A stretch of 64,000 nucleotides of DNA, taken from assembly GCF_029109325.1 (NCBI RefSeq), contig NZ_JAQKQJ010000021.1, positions 407,389 through 471,388 of the forward strand, written 5' to 3'. This document shows positions 1 to 8,161 of the stretch, one piece after another (within the stretch, counting starts at the first letter, position 1; each line of letters begins with the position of its first letter). A program made the translations under genes and the position numbers. This stretch comes from Nodosilinea sp. PGN35 (GTDB taxonomy: Bacteria; Cyanobacteriota; Cyanobacteriia; Phormidesmidales; Phormidesmidaceae). The notes under the pieces were generated by a model. It did no database searches and was not told the origin of the DNA. It saw only the letters and a list, made by a program, of their open reading frames with translations.

Positions 1-1788
1 GTTCTCCAGGCCTCCTCCGAGGGCTTTTCTGACTGGAATTTTCTGACCAATGAAGTTTACTTCTCTCCCCAGTTTAAAACGATTTTAGGCTACGCCGAGC
101 CAGAGTTTGAGCATCCCTTAGCCATGTGGAAATCGGCCATTTTTGACGAAGACAAGGCGATCGCCTGGCAATTGTTAGAAGCTTACAATAACGGCACCAT
201 CGATCGGTTTTCAATGACTCAGCGATATCGCCATAAAAATGGTTCCACTGTCTATATTCTAACCAATCTCATTCATCTCAAAGATGCCGAAGGGCAGGTG
301 GTGAGAGTGGTGGGTAGCCATCTAGATATCACCCCCTTGGTTACTATTCAGGAGTCCCTAAAAATCTCAGAGATGCAGCTTGCCAGCGTGCTCGATAGCT
401 CCCTCGATGGCATTATGGCCTTTCGCTCGGTGCGCGACGAGCAGGGCCACATTGTTGACTTTGAGTGGCTGCTGAGCAACCCCGCCGCCTGCGAACTGGT
501 GGGGCGTATCGAAGCCGATCTAGTGGGCAAGCGACTGCTCGAAGAAATGCCGGGCAATCGGGAAGAAGGGCTTTTTGATGGCTATGTTCACACCGTCGAA
601 ACCGGAGAGTCGTACCAGCGAGAGTTTCACTATAACCACGATGGCATTGAGTCCTGGTTTGAGAATATTGCCGTCAAACTCGGCGATGGCTTTGCTGTCA
701 CTTTTCGCAATGTGACGGCAAAAAAACAGGCCGAGCAGCAACTGCACCAGCTCAACCAACAGCTCGGAGATCGGGTGGTGGATCTGGCCCAGCGCCACAT
801 TGAAATGGTGGTCTTGAGCGAAATCAGCGACTTTCTTCAGGCTTGCTCAACGGTGGAAGAAGCCTGCTCCACCATTACCAACCTGGTCGAGTCCCTGTTT
901 CCTGGCTGTGCCGGGGGGCTCTCTATCCTCCGCGAGTCGGGCAACCGGTTGCAATTGGTCAGCCATTGGGGGTCACAACTGTCTTCTACCCCTGATTTTG
1001 AGCCCCTCCACTGCTGGGGGCTCCGGCGCGGGCGCATGCACTATGTGGGCCAAGACCGCCTGAGCCTGCGCTGTCAACACATTCGCGCTGACCAGGCCAC
1101 CGCTATTCTGTGCGTTCCAATGATGGCCCAGGGCAGAACCCTGGGGCTGCTGCATCTCAGTACCGACACGCCGACCGGGCTATCTGAGCCCCAGCAGCAA
1201 CTGGCCCGCACCCTGGCCGAGCAGGTGGGCATGGCGATCGCCAACCTCAAGCTGCAAGCCACCCTTCGTCACCAGAGCATTCGCGACCCACTGACCGGGC
1301 TCTACAACCGCCGCTATCTCGAAGAAGCCCTCAGCCAAGAACTCCTGCGGGCCCAGCGCAAACACCATGGCATCGGTGTGATCATGATCGATATCGACCA
1401 TTTCAAACGCTTTAACGACACCTTTGGCCACGATGCAGGCGATGTTGTGCTGCAACAGGTCGCTACCCTGGTGCAACAGAATGTGCGCAATTCTGACATT
1501 GTCTGCCGCTACGGGGGCGAAGAAATGATCCTGGTGTTGCCAGAGGTCACCCTGGCCGAAACCATCGCCCGCGCCGAACGGTTGTGGGCCGCCATTGGCG
1601 ATCTGGCTCCCCACCATCACGGCCAAAATTTGGGGTCGCTGAGTGCGTCCTTTGGGGTGGCGGTATTTCCTGACCACGGCAGCACGGCCAGCACCCTGAT
1701 CAAAGCGGCGGATGGGGCGCTGTACCAGGCCAAGGCGGCGGGCCGCAACCAGGTGCTAGCGGCTACTACCGCCTTCGAGGCTGAGTAG
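1..1788 (+). CDS. PAS/GAF-sensor diguanylate cyclase (GGDEF), 5' end outside window
   Basis: The frame is open from the first base, and the residues before the first Met (position 124) already read as a PAS fold (SDWNFLTNEVYFSP...), so the gene starts upstream. Counting from position 124, the order is rest of PAS (to ~90), second PAS (~80-200), coiled linker, GAF (~230-380) and GGDEF (~395-550). The GGDEF core has the substrate motif LTGLYNRRYLEEAL and the active-site sequence GGEEM, with Met where Phe is usual. An RNSD tetrad lies five residues before GGEEM, which is the product-inhibition I-site. It should therefore make c-di-GMP from two GTP in response to the sensory domains, and could feed back on itself. 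The protein looks soluble. The next gene is convergent and ends 50 bases away. Confidence 0.93.
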   Translation, partial: VLQASSEGFSDWNFLTNEVYFSPQFKTILGYAEPEFEHPLAMWKSAIFDEDKAIAWQLLEAYNNGTIDRFSMTQRYRHKNGSTVYILTNLIHLKDAEGQVVRVVGSHLDITPLVTIQESLKISEMQLASVLDSSLDGIMAFRSVRDEQGHIVDFEWLLSNPAACELVGRIEADLVGKRLLEEMPGNREEGLFDGYVHTVETGESYQREFHYNHDGIESWFENIAVKLGDGFAVTFRNVTAKKQAEQQLHQLNQQLGDRVVDLAQRHIEMVVLSEISDFLQACSTVEEACSTITNLVESLFPGCAGGLSILRESGNRLQLVSHWGSQLSSTPDFEPLHCWGLRRGRMHYVGQDRLSLRCQHIRADQATAILCVPMMAQGRTLGLLHLSTDTPTGLSEPQQQLARTLAEQVGMAIANLKLQATLRHQSIRDPLTGLYNRRYLEEALSQELLRAQRKHHGIGVIMIDIDHFKRFNDTFGHDAGDVVLQQVATLVQQNVRNSDIVCRYGGEEMILVLPEVTLAETIARAERLWAAIGDLAPHHHGQNLGSLSASFGVAVFPDHGSTASTLIKAADGALYQAKAAGRNQVLAATTAFEAE

Positions 1789-1838
1789 CCCTAGCCAGGG
1801 TGCATCGCTGCGCGGATCGACCCTACGGGTTCTTTGTG

Positions 1839-2642
1839 CTACCGGGACGATCGCATTTCAATCAGTCGAATCGACAGAATTAGCTCAGCGACGATGCGCT
1901 GAAAGGCGTAGTGCCAGCCCGCCCAGCCGTCGAGCAGGCCGCCCTTGAGAATCAGGCAGTAGAGCAGGATAATCGGGGCCGAGAGACCCGGAACCCGACG
2001 GATGCGATCGCTCCAGCCCAGCTGCTCGGACGGGCTCGCTAGCTGCTTTTGCACCTCCAGCAGGGCGTAGCGATCCTGGGCCCACAGCCAGCGGTTGAGC
2101 GACTTGCGATCGTCGTGCAGAATCGGCGACCGGAGGCTGGCGACCTGCCCCTGGCACTGCAAGAGCTGAGTGTGGCCATCGTCGATGTAGGTGGCGCGAT
2201 CGCGGCGAAACAGGGCAACTCGCGGCGGCAGAATGGTGCCCCGCAGCGGCTTACCAAACACGCAGTACCGAAAGGAAATGGCGTAGGCATCGATCGCGCC
2301 GTGGGGGTTCAGGGTGGTGAACTCGTCCACCAGGTCATCGCTGAGGCAGTAGTCGGCATCGAGGGACAGCACCCAGGGAGTTGCCACCAGGGAAAGGCCG
2401 TAGTTCCACTGGGTGGCGTGGGTGTCGAACGGGCGCTGATACACCTCGACCTGAGGGTAGCCCGAGAGAATATCCAGGGTTTCGTCGGTGCTGAAACTGT
2501 CAACCACGACGATGCGATCGGCCCAGGCGAGGCGTTGCAGGGTGCGGCCAATGTTGGCGGCCTCGTTGTAGGTGAGAATGACCGGCGTGATGGCGGCCAG
2601 CATGGGGTCGGTGGTTTGGCTGGGGAGGGGGTGGGTGAGCAT
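1839..2642 (-). CDS. Family 2 glycosyltransferase (GT-A fold)
   Basis: Has the GT2 N-terminus PVILTYNEAANIGRTL, a nucleotide-binding VVVDSFSTDET segment and a SLDADY metal-binding DXD-type motif. At ~267 residues it resembles the short WaaE/KdtX-like GT2 proteins that add a core or repeat-unit sugar. A weakly hydrophobic C-terminal stretch (PIILLYCLILKGG) may touch the membrane. It is the last gene of the minus-strand polysaccharide locus. An internal Met at position 2603 (MLAAITPVILTYNEA) gives a more typical GT2 start, and the 13 residues before it translate C-rich sequence like the tracts before neighbouring genes, so the true start may be 2603. Acceptor and donor cannot be told from sequence. 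Confidence 0.88.
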   Translation of the reverse strand: MLTHPLPSQTTDPMLAAITPVILTYNEAANIGRTLQRLAWADRIVVVDSFSTDETLDILSGYPQVEVYQRPFDTHATQWNYGLSLVATPWVLSLDADYCLSDDLVDEFTTLNPHGAIDAYAISFRYCVFGKPLRGTILPPRVALFRRDRATYIDDGHTQLLQCQGQVASLRSPILHDDRKSLNRWLWAQDRYALLEVQKQLASPSEQLGWSDRIRRVPGLSAPIILLYCLILKGGLLDGWAGWHYAFQRIVAELILSIRLIEMRSSR

Positions 2643-2752
2643 TGGGGTGGTGAAGGGTTAAGGGTGAACGGCAAGCGGGAGAGACGTGGTAGGGGGAGAC
2701 CTATGTGTCTCCCCAGAAGGTCTGGTGGAGGCGTGGGGTGAACGGGGGAAGG

Positions 2753-3994
2753 TCAAATGAGGGCTTGGGAGGCTTGGGCATAGACGGGGGCAGGGGTCAG
2801 GGCGGGGACGAGTTGGGTGTACTGATCGATCAGCCGGGCGGCCTGGGTGGGCCAGCTAAATTCGGTTGCTACCAGGGCGCGGCCCTGCTGGCCGTGCTGG
2901 CGGGCGGTGGCCGGGTGGTGCAGGTAGTGCTGAATGGCGGCGGCCAGATTGGGGGCCTGGGCGGGGGTGACCAGGCCGGTTTGGTGTTGGTGGATCAGGG
3001 GGGCGATCGCTACCTCGGGGGTAGTCACCACGGGCAGCCCTGCCGCCATGGCCTCCAGCAGGGCAATGCCCAGGTTTTCGGCATAGGAGGGCAGCACAAA
3101 CAGGTCGGCCCCCTGGAGCAGGCAGGTCTTCCAGTCGCCGCTGACAAAGCCAATTTGGCGAACCCGCTGCCCTAGCCCGGCCCGCTCGATGCGCTGGGCC
3201 AGTTCGGCGGCGTAGTGGGCGTCGCCGCTGCCCGCAATTACCAGGGTGAAGGGGTCGTCGGTGAGGGTCGCCATGGCATCAATCAGGTGCTCCAGACCTT
3301 TTTTGGGGTGCAGCCGCGAGAGAAACAAAACAATCGGCGCGTCGTTGTCGATCTGCAAGCGCTGGCGCAGCTGGCGGCTGGCATCGGCCACGGGCACCGG
3401 CAGATCTACCCCGTGGGGCAGGATGAAGCTGGCCCCATCAAAGCCTGCGGCCAGGGCCTCCTGCCGCTCCTGGGGGGTGGTGAAGTGGAGGGCCGCACTG
3501 CCCCGCAGCAGCCGTCGGCCCAGGGTTTGCAGGTACAGCTGCTTTTTGGCCTTGCCCTGGGCCAGAGACCAGGGGCCGAGGGAACCGAGCGGCCGCACGA
3601 CGTAGGGAATTCCTCTGGCCCTGGCCACGGCCATGCCCAGGGTGGTGGGGTAGTTGAAAATGGCGTGGATGTGCACCAGGTCGTAGTCGGTTACGTGCTG
3701 CCACAGCCAGGGGGCCAGGGCGGGGGCCACGGCAAACTCCCGCAGCGCCGCCACCTGGGACAGCACCCGAGAAAAGACCCAGATGGGGACAGACGGCCCC
3801 ACCAGCTCTGGAATGGAGCCGCTTTCGATTTGGCAGCCGTAGGGCACAACAAAGGTGCTGTCGCCGTGGTCGTTGGTGGTGGCGATCGCCGCGTCAATGC
3901 CCTGCTGCCGCTGGGCCTGCACCATTTCTAGAACGGCCTGGCTGGGGCCACCGCGCAGGGGGGAGAGGGAGGGGATGAGGTGGAGGATTTTCAT
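2753..3994 (-). CDS. Family 4 glycosyltransferase (GT-B fold)
   Basis: Starts MKILHLIPSLSPLRGGPSQAV, the classic glycine-rich GT4 acceptor-domain loop. The C-terminal half has VLFLSRLHPKKGLEHLIDA and the E-x7-E region (SYAENLGIALLEAMAAGLPVV), which bind the nucleotide sugar. The frame is open for 87 codons upstream of 3994, but that stretch only translates the C-rich tandem repeat (repeating HPLTPSP/HRSPLTP), so the Met at 3994 is chosen; the resulting ~413 residues match the family. It lies in the same-strand run of sugar transferases and presumably adds one sugar of the repeat unit at the cytoplasmic membrane face. Confidence 0.92.
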   Translation of the reverse strand: MKILHLIPSLSPLRGGPSQAVLEMVQAQRQQGIDAAIATTNDHGDSTFVVPYGCQIESGSIPELVGPSVPIWVFSRVLSQVAALREFAVAPALAPWLWQHVTDYDLVHIHAIFNYPTTLGMAVARARGIPYVVRPLGSLGPWSLAQGKAKKQLYLQTLGRRLLRGSAALHFTTPQERQEALAAGFDGASFILPHGVDLPVPVADASRQLRQRLQIDNDAPIVLFLSRLHPKKGLEHLIDAMATLTDDPFTLVIAGSGDAHYAAELAQRIERAGLGQRVRQIGFVSGDWKTCLLQGADLFVLPSYAENLGIALLEAMAAGLPVVTTPEVAIAPLIHQHQTGLVTPAQAPNLAAAIQHYLHHPATARQHGQQGRALVATEFSWPTQAARLIDQYTQLVPALTPAPVYAQASQALI

Positions 3995-4110
3995 GGGTGG
4001 AGGGGTGAGGGGTGAGCGGTGAATGGTGAGGGGGTGGATGGGTGAAGGGGTGAGGGGTGAACGGTGAACGGTGAGGGGGTGGATGGGTGGTGGGGTGGTG
4101 GTGCTTAGCC
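3995..4110. repeat. C-rich (minus strand) 7-8 bp tandem repeat tract before a start codon
   Basis: Degenerate direct repeats of GGTGAGG/GGTGGATG units run right up to the ATG at 3994. Read on the minus strand they give CACCCCTC-type repeats ending CACCCATG. This is the kind of short tandemly repeated repetitive sequence known in filamentous cyanobacteria. No Shine-Dalgarno sequence is visible between repeat and ATG. Confidence 0.8.
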
Positions 4111-4177
4111 GTTGGCCGGGAGATGGCTGTGCTAGAACTTCGCTATTGGGGCAATTCTGAGTTGGGAAATCGCTGTT

Positions 4178-4284
4178 ATGCCAAGTCCGATCTGCACAGC
4201 CCCGATTCCTCAGCGGCCAATCCGTAGGGGCGAACCCACGTGTTCGCCCGGTCAAATCGGGGGTAGACCAGCAGGATTTGGTAT
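4178..4284. repeat. Inverted-repeat element with ATRCCAARTCC ends
   Basis: The two ends, read inward, are ATGCCAAGTCCGATC and ATACCAAATCCTGC, each followed about a dozen bases later by CCCCGATT. The middle holds a palindrome around GGGGCGAACCCACGTGTTCGCCC. The right end overlaps the stop codon (TAA) of the glycosyltransferase gene ending at 4284. The element is ~107 bp and has no coding capacity. A related end occurs at ~14735-14757. Confidence 0.6.
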
Positions 4285-5456
4285 TAGGCGGCGCGCAGCT
4301 GGTCGGCCTGGTTTTGCCAATGCGCCCCGTTCGGGGTCAGCTGCTCGCTCAGGTGGGCGGCTAGCGTGCGCTGGAAGGATTGCTGGCCAAAGGCTTCGAT
4401 CGCCCGCTGGCGCAGGGCCTGGGGTTGATAGATCAGGGGGTTGGGGTAGGTGCGGGTCAGCATTTGCACCAGGTGGTGGGCGATCGCCCCCACATCCTCG
4501 GGGTCAACCAGGGCTCCCAGGTCGCCGTGCTGGAGGGCATCCTGGCCGCCGTCCAAACCGGCCAGAACGGGTTTGCCGCTGGCCATGGCCTCCAGGTAGA
4601 CGATGCCAAAGCCCTCAAGCTGGCTGGGCATGGCAAACACGTCGCAGAGGGCGTAGTGGTCGGGCAGGTCGGTGTCGGGCACAAACCCGGCCAGGGTGAC
4701 GCAGTCTTGCAGGCGGCGATCGGCGATCAGCTGCTCCAGGCGGGGGCGATCGTCTCCTTTACCCACCACCAGGTAGTGGACGTCGGGCAGCACCTGGCGA
4801 ATGGCGGGCAGGGCGGCCACAATCTGGTCGTAGCTGTGGAACGGTTCCCCCGCCGCCAGCCGGTTGACGGTGAGAATGACGGGCTGCTCGGGTCGCAGGC
4901 CGTAGCGCTGGAGCAGCTGGGGTGGTTTGGCTGCGACCTGGAAGCGGTCGGCATCGAAGGTGTTCGGCAAAACGCCGAGGTTGGAGAGGCCCTGGGACTG
5001 GCGAATGCGATCGCGGGTAAACCCACTCACCGCCAAAATTTGGTCAGCCCCGGCCATGCCCCGCCGCACCGAGGGTTTGGCTACCTCCCAGGCCTCAAAC
5101 CCATGGGCGACGCCCCAGTAGGGCAGCTTTGCCCATCGCTTCAGCCCGTGGGCCACGGGGGTGAAGTTGACGTGGGTGGTGATGATCAGGTCGGGGCGAT
5201 CGGCCAGGGCGGCCTGGAAGGTCTGGGCCGCAAAGGCGGCGGTGCGCAGGCGGGGGTGGCGATCGCCTGTGGTGTGGTAAGTCAGCCGAGGCGCAGCGGG
5301 AGTCGGCAGAGTGGTCGAGCGATCGTGCAGGGTAAAGACGCGCAGGCGGGCGGTGGGCAACACGGTCTGTAGCCCCCCCAGCAGAAAACCAGAGTAGGTT
5401 TGGATGCCGCCTTTGAAGTCGAAGAGGCCGGGGGTCCAGAGATGGAGGGTGAGCAT
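4284..5456 (-). CDS. Family 4 glycosyltransferase (GT-B fold)
   Basis: Start chosen at MLTLHLWTPGLFDFKGGIQTYSGFL; the in-frame codons upstream only read through C-rich repeat. The C-terminal Rossmann half carries VILTVNRLAAGEPFHSYDQIV and PSQLEGFGIVYLEAMASGKPVLAG, the GT4 E-x7-E donor site. About 390 residues, normal for GT4. No signal peptide or membrane segment is seen, so it acts in the cytoplasm. The TAA stop sits exactly where a dispersed repeat begins (ATACCAAATCC), so the 3' end may have been reshaped by that element. Sugar specificity is unknown. Confidence 0.92.
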   Translation of the reverse strand: MLTLHLWTPGLFDFKGGIQTYSGFLLGGLQTVLPTARLRVFTLHDRSTTLPTPAAPRLTYHTTGDRHPRLRTAAFAAQTFQAALADRPDLIITTHVNFTPVAHGLKRWAKLPYWGVAHGFEAWEVAKPSVRRGMAGADQILAVSGFTRDRIRQSQGLSNLGVLPNTFDADRFQVAAKPPQLLQRYGLRPEQPVILTVNRLAAGEPFHSYDQIVAALPAIRQVLPDVHYLVVGKGDDRPRLEQLIADRRLQDCVTLAGFVPDTDLPDHYALCDVFAMPSQLEGFGIVYLEAMASGKPVLAGLDGGQDALQHGDLGALVDPEDVGAIAHHLVQMLTRTYPNPLIYQPQALRQRAIEAFGQQSFQRTLAAHLSEQLTPNGAHWQNQADQLRAA

Positions 5457-5500
5457 GGGTGAGGGGTGAGGGGTGAGGGGTGAGGGGGTTAGGGGGTGGT
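5457..5500. repeat. Heptamer tandem repeat (GGTGAGG) before a start codon
   Basis: About five near-identical 7-bp units run directly into the ATG at 5456 of the downstream minus-strand glycosyltransferase and overlap the end of the WecA-like gene. On the minus strand this reads CTCACCC repeated, ending CACCCATG. Confidence 0.8.
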
Positions 5501-6535
5501 GGTGGGGAGGGGGAGGGTGGGTGCCAGGGGCTGGGGCCAGAGGGAGCGGATGGTGAGGCTGAAGAGAACCAGGTCGGCGCTGAGCAGCCACCAGCCGAGG
5601 GAGCTGTGCAGCAGCGCCAGGGCACTCAGGCCGGACAGCAGGGTGAGGCTATAGATGCACCAGACCACCGTGGCTTTGGGGAAGGCGGCCCGCAGGAGCC
5701 GGTGATGGATGTGGCGCTGGTCGGGGAAGAAGGGGGACTTGCGATCGCTCAGCCGGGCTCCAATCACCAGGGTCATGTCCAGAATGGGCACCAGCAGCAC
5801 GGCGAAGGGCAACAGCGCCGTGGTGAACGAGCCGTCGCTGGGCAGGCCGATCGCTGCGATCGCCGCCAGGGAGAACCCCAGAAAGTAGGAGCCGCCATCC
5901 CCCATGAAGATGCGGGCCGGAGCGGCGTTGTACTTGAGAAAGCCCAGGGTGCCGCCGCCCAGACCCATGGCCATCAGGGCGATCGCGGGATGGGCGGCCC
6001 ATCCCCCCACGGCCAGAACCCCAGCGGCGACGGTGGCGGTGCCTGCGGCCAGGCCGTCCATGCCGTCGAGCCAGTTGACGGCGTTGGCCATCCCGGCCAG
6101 CCAGAGGAAGGTGACCAGCAGGCTCAGCCAGGCGGGCAGGGTTTCGGTCAGGCCGGGCAGGGGCAGGGCGTCTAGCCGAATTCCCAGGCTCCAAACCCCG
6201 GCAGACAGCAGAGCCTGCATCCCCAGCCGGACGAAGGGGGATAAATTAAACAGGTCATCCATCAGGCCGGTGGCAAAAAAGCCCAGGCCGCCCAGCAAAA
6301 TACCTAAAACCAGATGATGGTCTGACGCTGGGGAAAAGCTCTGACCCGCCCATATCCAGGCCAGAAATGTCCCCGCAAAAATAGCCACGCCGCCGATGCG
6401 AACAATGGGCTGCTGGTGAATTTTGCGGGCGTTGGGTCGATCGATACAACCCATCTGTAACCCAATTTTTTGCACTAGCGGGGTCAGCCCCACCGTGGTC
6501 AGAGCTGCCGCCCCCGAAACAAGTAGTGGAAACAT
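5489..6535 (-). CDS. wecA: Undecaprenyl-phosphate sugar-1-phosphate transferase (WecA/TagO/MraY family)
   Basis: A polytopic membrane protein of 348 residues with the hallmarks of the polyprenyl-phosphate N-acetylhexosamine-1-phosphate transferases: CIDRPNARKIHQQPIVRIGGVAIF near the N-terminus, a GLMDDLFNLSPFVRLGMQ loop (Asp pair for Mg), NAVNWLDGMDGLAAG, an FMGDGGSYFLGF loop and a C-terminal DQRHIHHRLL histidine loop. About ten membrane helices can be drawn. It loads the first sugar phosphate onto the lipid carrier and so primes the repeat unit the neighbouring glycosyltransferases extend. Whether the sugar is GlcNAc or another hexosamine cannot be read from the sequence; the symbol is by family only. 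Confidence 0.9.
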   Translation of the reverse strand: MFPLLVSGAAALTTVGLTPLVQKIGLQMGCIDRPNARKIHQQPIVRIGGVAIFAGTFLAWIWAGQSFSPASDHHLVLGILLGGLGFFATGLMDDLFNLSPFVRLGMQALLSAGVWSLGIRLDALPLPGLTETLPAWLSLLVTFLWLAGMANAVNWLDGMDGLAAGTATVAAGVLAVGGWAAHPAIALMAMGLGGGTLGFLKYNAAPARIFMGDGGSYFLGFSLAAIAAIGLPSDGSFTTALLPFAVLLVPILDMTLVIGARLSDRKSPFFPDQRHIHHRLLRAAFPKATVVWCIYSLTLLSGLSALALLHSSLGWWLLSADLVLFSLTIRSLWPQPLAPTLPLPTTTP

Positions 6536-6670
6536 AGGTGCTACTAAGAACTATCGTGAAGAGGTTGAACAGTTCTCAGTTTGGGTGGGCTCAGTGTGCG
6601 ATCGCGTTAGGGATACATAGAGTAGATGTATGACATCCCGACGGTGGTTTGCAGACGTTTTCAAGCCATT

Positions 6671-6700
6671 AAAAAACCCCGCCTCTTGGGAAAGACGGGG
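6671..6700 (-). terminator. Rho-independent terminator of the receiver/kinase gene
   Basis: On the minus strand a GC stem (CCCCGTCT ... AGGCGGGG) with a short loop is followed by six T residues, 56 bases after the stop codon at 6756. It should end transcripts from that gene before the WecA-like gene. Confidence 0.75.
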
Positions 6701-6755
6701 GCAACCAGGGATTGTGTATGACGATCTCAGCGGTCTTTCGGCTGGGTCACCCCAG

Positions 6756-7859
6756 CTAGACCGGTGCCGCCAAAGGCACCTGTAGCGCAATGCGAGTACC
6801 CTGTCCCGGTGCTGAGACAATGCTTAACTGGCCACCGATCAGCATGCCACGTTCTTCCATGCCCAAAATTCCCAGGCTGGTGCCTTGGGCTCGGCTCAGG
6901 CTGTTTTGATCAAAGCCAATCCCGTCGTCTTGAATGGTGAGGTGCAGCGTATGGTTGGCCTGCATTAGAGTAACAGATACCACCTGGGCCTGGGCGTGGC
7001 GGGCAATGTTGGTCAGAGCCTCCTGCACAATGCGAAAGCAAGCGGTTTCGGTAACCGTCGGTAGCCGCTGAAGCAGCGCTTCACAGGTCAGGGTTTCGTG
7101 CAGACCGGTACGCTTGGCGTGGCGGTTGATGTACCAGCGCAGGGTGGGCACCAACCCCAGGTCGTCCAGCATTGAGGGGCGCAGGTCGAGGGAGATGTTT
7201 CGCACCTGCTGCAGCGTGCCATCTACCAGGGTCAAGCAGTCTTCTAGCGGCTCGCTGGCCTGGGGAGATGTCACCCATCGCTCCAGCCGACGCAGGCTGA
7301 TCTTAATCGCGGTGAGGGCCTGGCCGATTTCGTCGTGCAGCTCGTGGGCTAAAAAGCGGCGCTCGGTTTCCTGGGCCTCTAGCAGTTTGACGGAGAGAGT
7401 TTGAAGCTGGGCTGTACGCGCCTGCACCGTGGCCTCTAGGCGAGAATTAAAAACTTGTAGCTGCTTGTACTGTTCGCGCAGCAGCAGCATCGATCGCACT
7501 CTGGACAGCAGTTCTATGCTGTTGATGGGCTTGCTGATAAAGTCGTTGGCCCCGGCGCTAAAGCAGCGGGCAAAGTCACGTTTTTCGCTGAGGGCGGTCA
7601 CCATGATGACGGGGATTGTGGCCCCCACGGGTATGGCTTTGATACGACGACAGGCCTCTATGCCGTCCAGGCCGGGCATCATCACGTCGAGCAAGATGAG
7701 GTCAGGTTCGAAGTGATCGAGGGTGGCGATCGCAGCCTCGCCGCTGTTGACGTAGTACAGTCGGTAATCTTGGTCTTCTAAAAAAGTCTCGATCACCTCG
7801 AAGTTGGTGGGGTCATCATCAACGACCAAGATTAGAGGGAGCTGCATCATACAGAGCAA
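6756..7859 (-). CDS. Receiver-histidine kinase hybrid (REC-HisKA_3-HATPase)
   Basis: Residues 8-125 form an intact receiver: acidic pair VVDDD, phospho-acceptor Asp58 in LILLDVMMPGLDG, and Lys in DFISKPIN. A coiled coil (~130-165) leads to a NarX/DegS-type dimerisation motif ERRFLAHELHDEIGQAL with His175, then an HATPase domain (FRIVQEALTNIARHAQA; DDGIGF; GMEERG). The protein has no membrane or PAS domain, so input probably comes through phosphorylation of its receiver. HisKA_3 kinases usually signal to NarL-type regulators; none is adjacent, so the partner is elsewhere. It sits inside the polysaccharide locus but has its own terminator. Start could be Met1 or Met5. Confidence 0.92.
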   Translation of the reverse strand: MLCMMQLPLILVVDDDPTNFEVIETFLEDQDYRLYYVNSGEAAIATLDHFEPDLILLDVMMPGLDGIEACRRIKAIPVGATIPVIMVTALSEKRDFARCFSAGANDFISKPINSIELLSRVRSMLLLREQYKQLQVFNSRLEATVQARTAQLQTLSVKLLEAQETERRFLAHELHDEIGQALTAIKISLRRLERWVTSPQASEPLEDCLTLVDGTLQQVRNISLDLRPSMLDDLGLVPTLRWYINRHAKRTGLHETLTCEALLQRLPTVTETACFRIVQEALTNIARHAQAQVVSVTLMQANHTLHLTIQDDGIGFDQNSLSRAQGTSLGILGMEERGMLIGGQLSIVSAPGQGTRIALQVPLAAPV

Positions 7860-8161
7860 AAGGGGAAGGGCGAGAGGCTAGCTGGGTTTAGCTGCGGGGG
7901 CTGTTGCACCTATCCCTGAGATAGCTCCCATCACCTAATACCCAATGTAGTGTTCACGACTAACCTACGCGGCTAACGCGCTGCGATTGCGAAAAACAGC
8001 CGATGCGATCGGCAAATTTTCGTCTACCACCACGAGCGACGCCGTGGTACAGCCTCGCCCCTTTCGTTAAAACCCGCGAAGACACCATTTTCTGAAGGGC
8101 AATAGCGAGTTCAGTAGCGCCCGCTGTTAGGTTTATGCTAGCGCTCCCCGTTCTGGGCGAG
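7860..8161. other. Intergenic, no gene seen
   Basis: A 70-codon minus-strand frame overlaps this stretch but is rich in Arg/Ser/Gly with no motif and ends inside the next gene, so it is not called. The promoter of the receiver/kinase gene should lie here; no clear -35/-10 pair stands out. Confidence 0.4.

Noticed and set aside
2049..2741. 230-codon plus-strand frame opposite the GT2 gene
   Set aside because: Gly/Val/Gln-rich antisense shadow of a gene with clear GT2 motifs. Many similar long antisense frames occur in this GC-rich DNA.
3995..4255. N-terminal extension of the GT4 gene by 87 codons
   Set aside because: It only translates C-rich tandem repeats (HPLTPSP) and continues into an unrelated repeat. 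The family motif begins at the Met at 3994.
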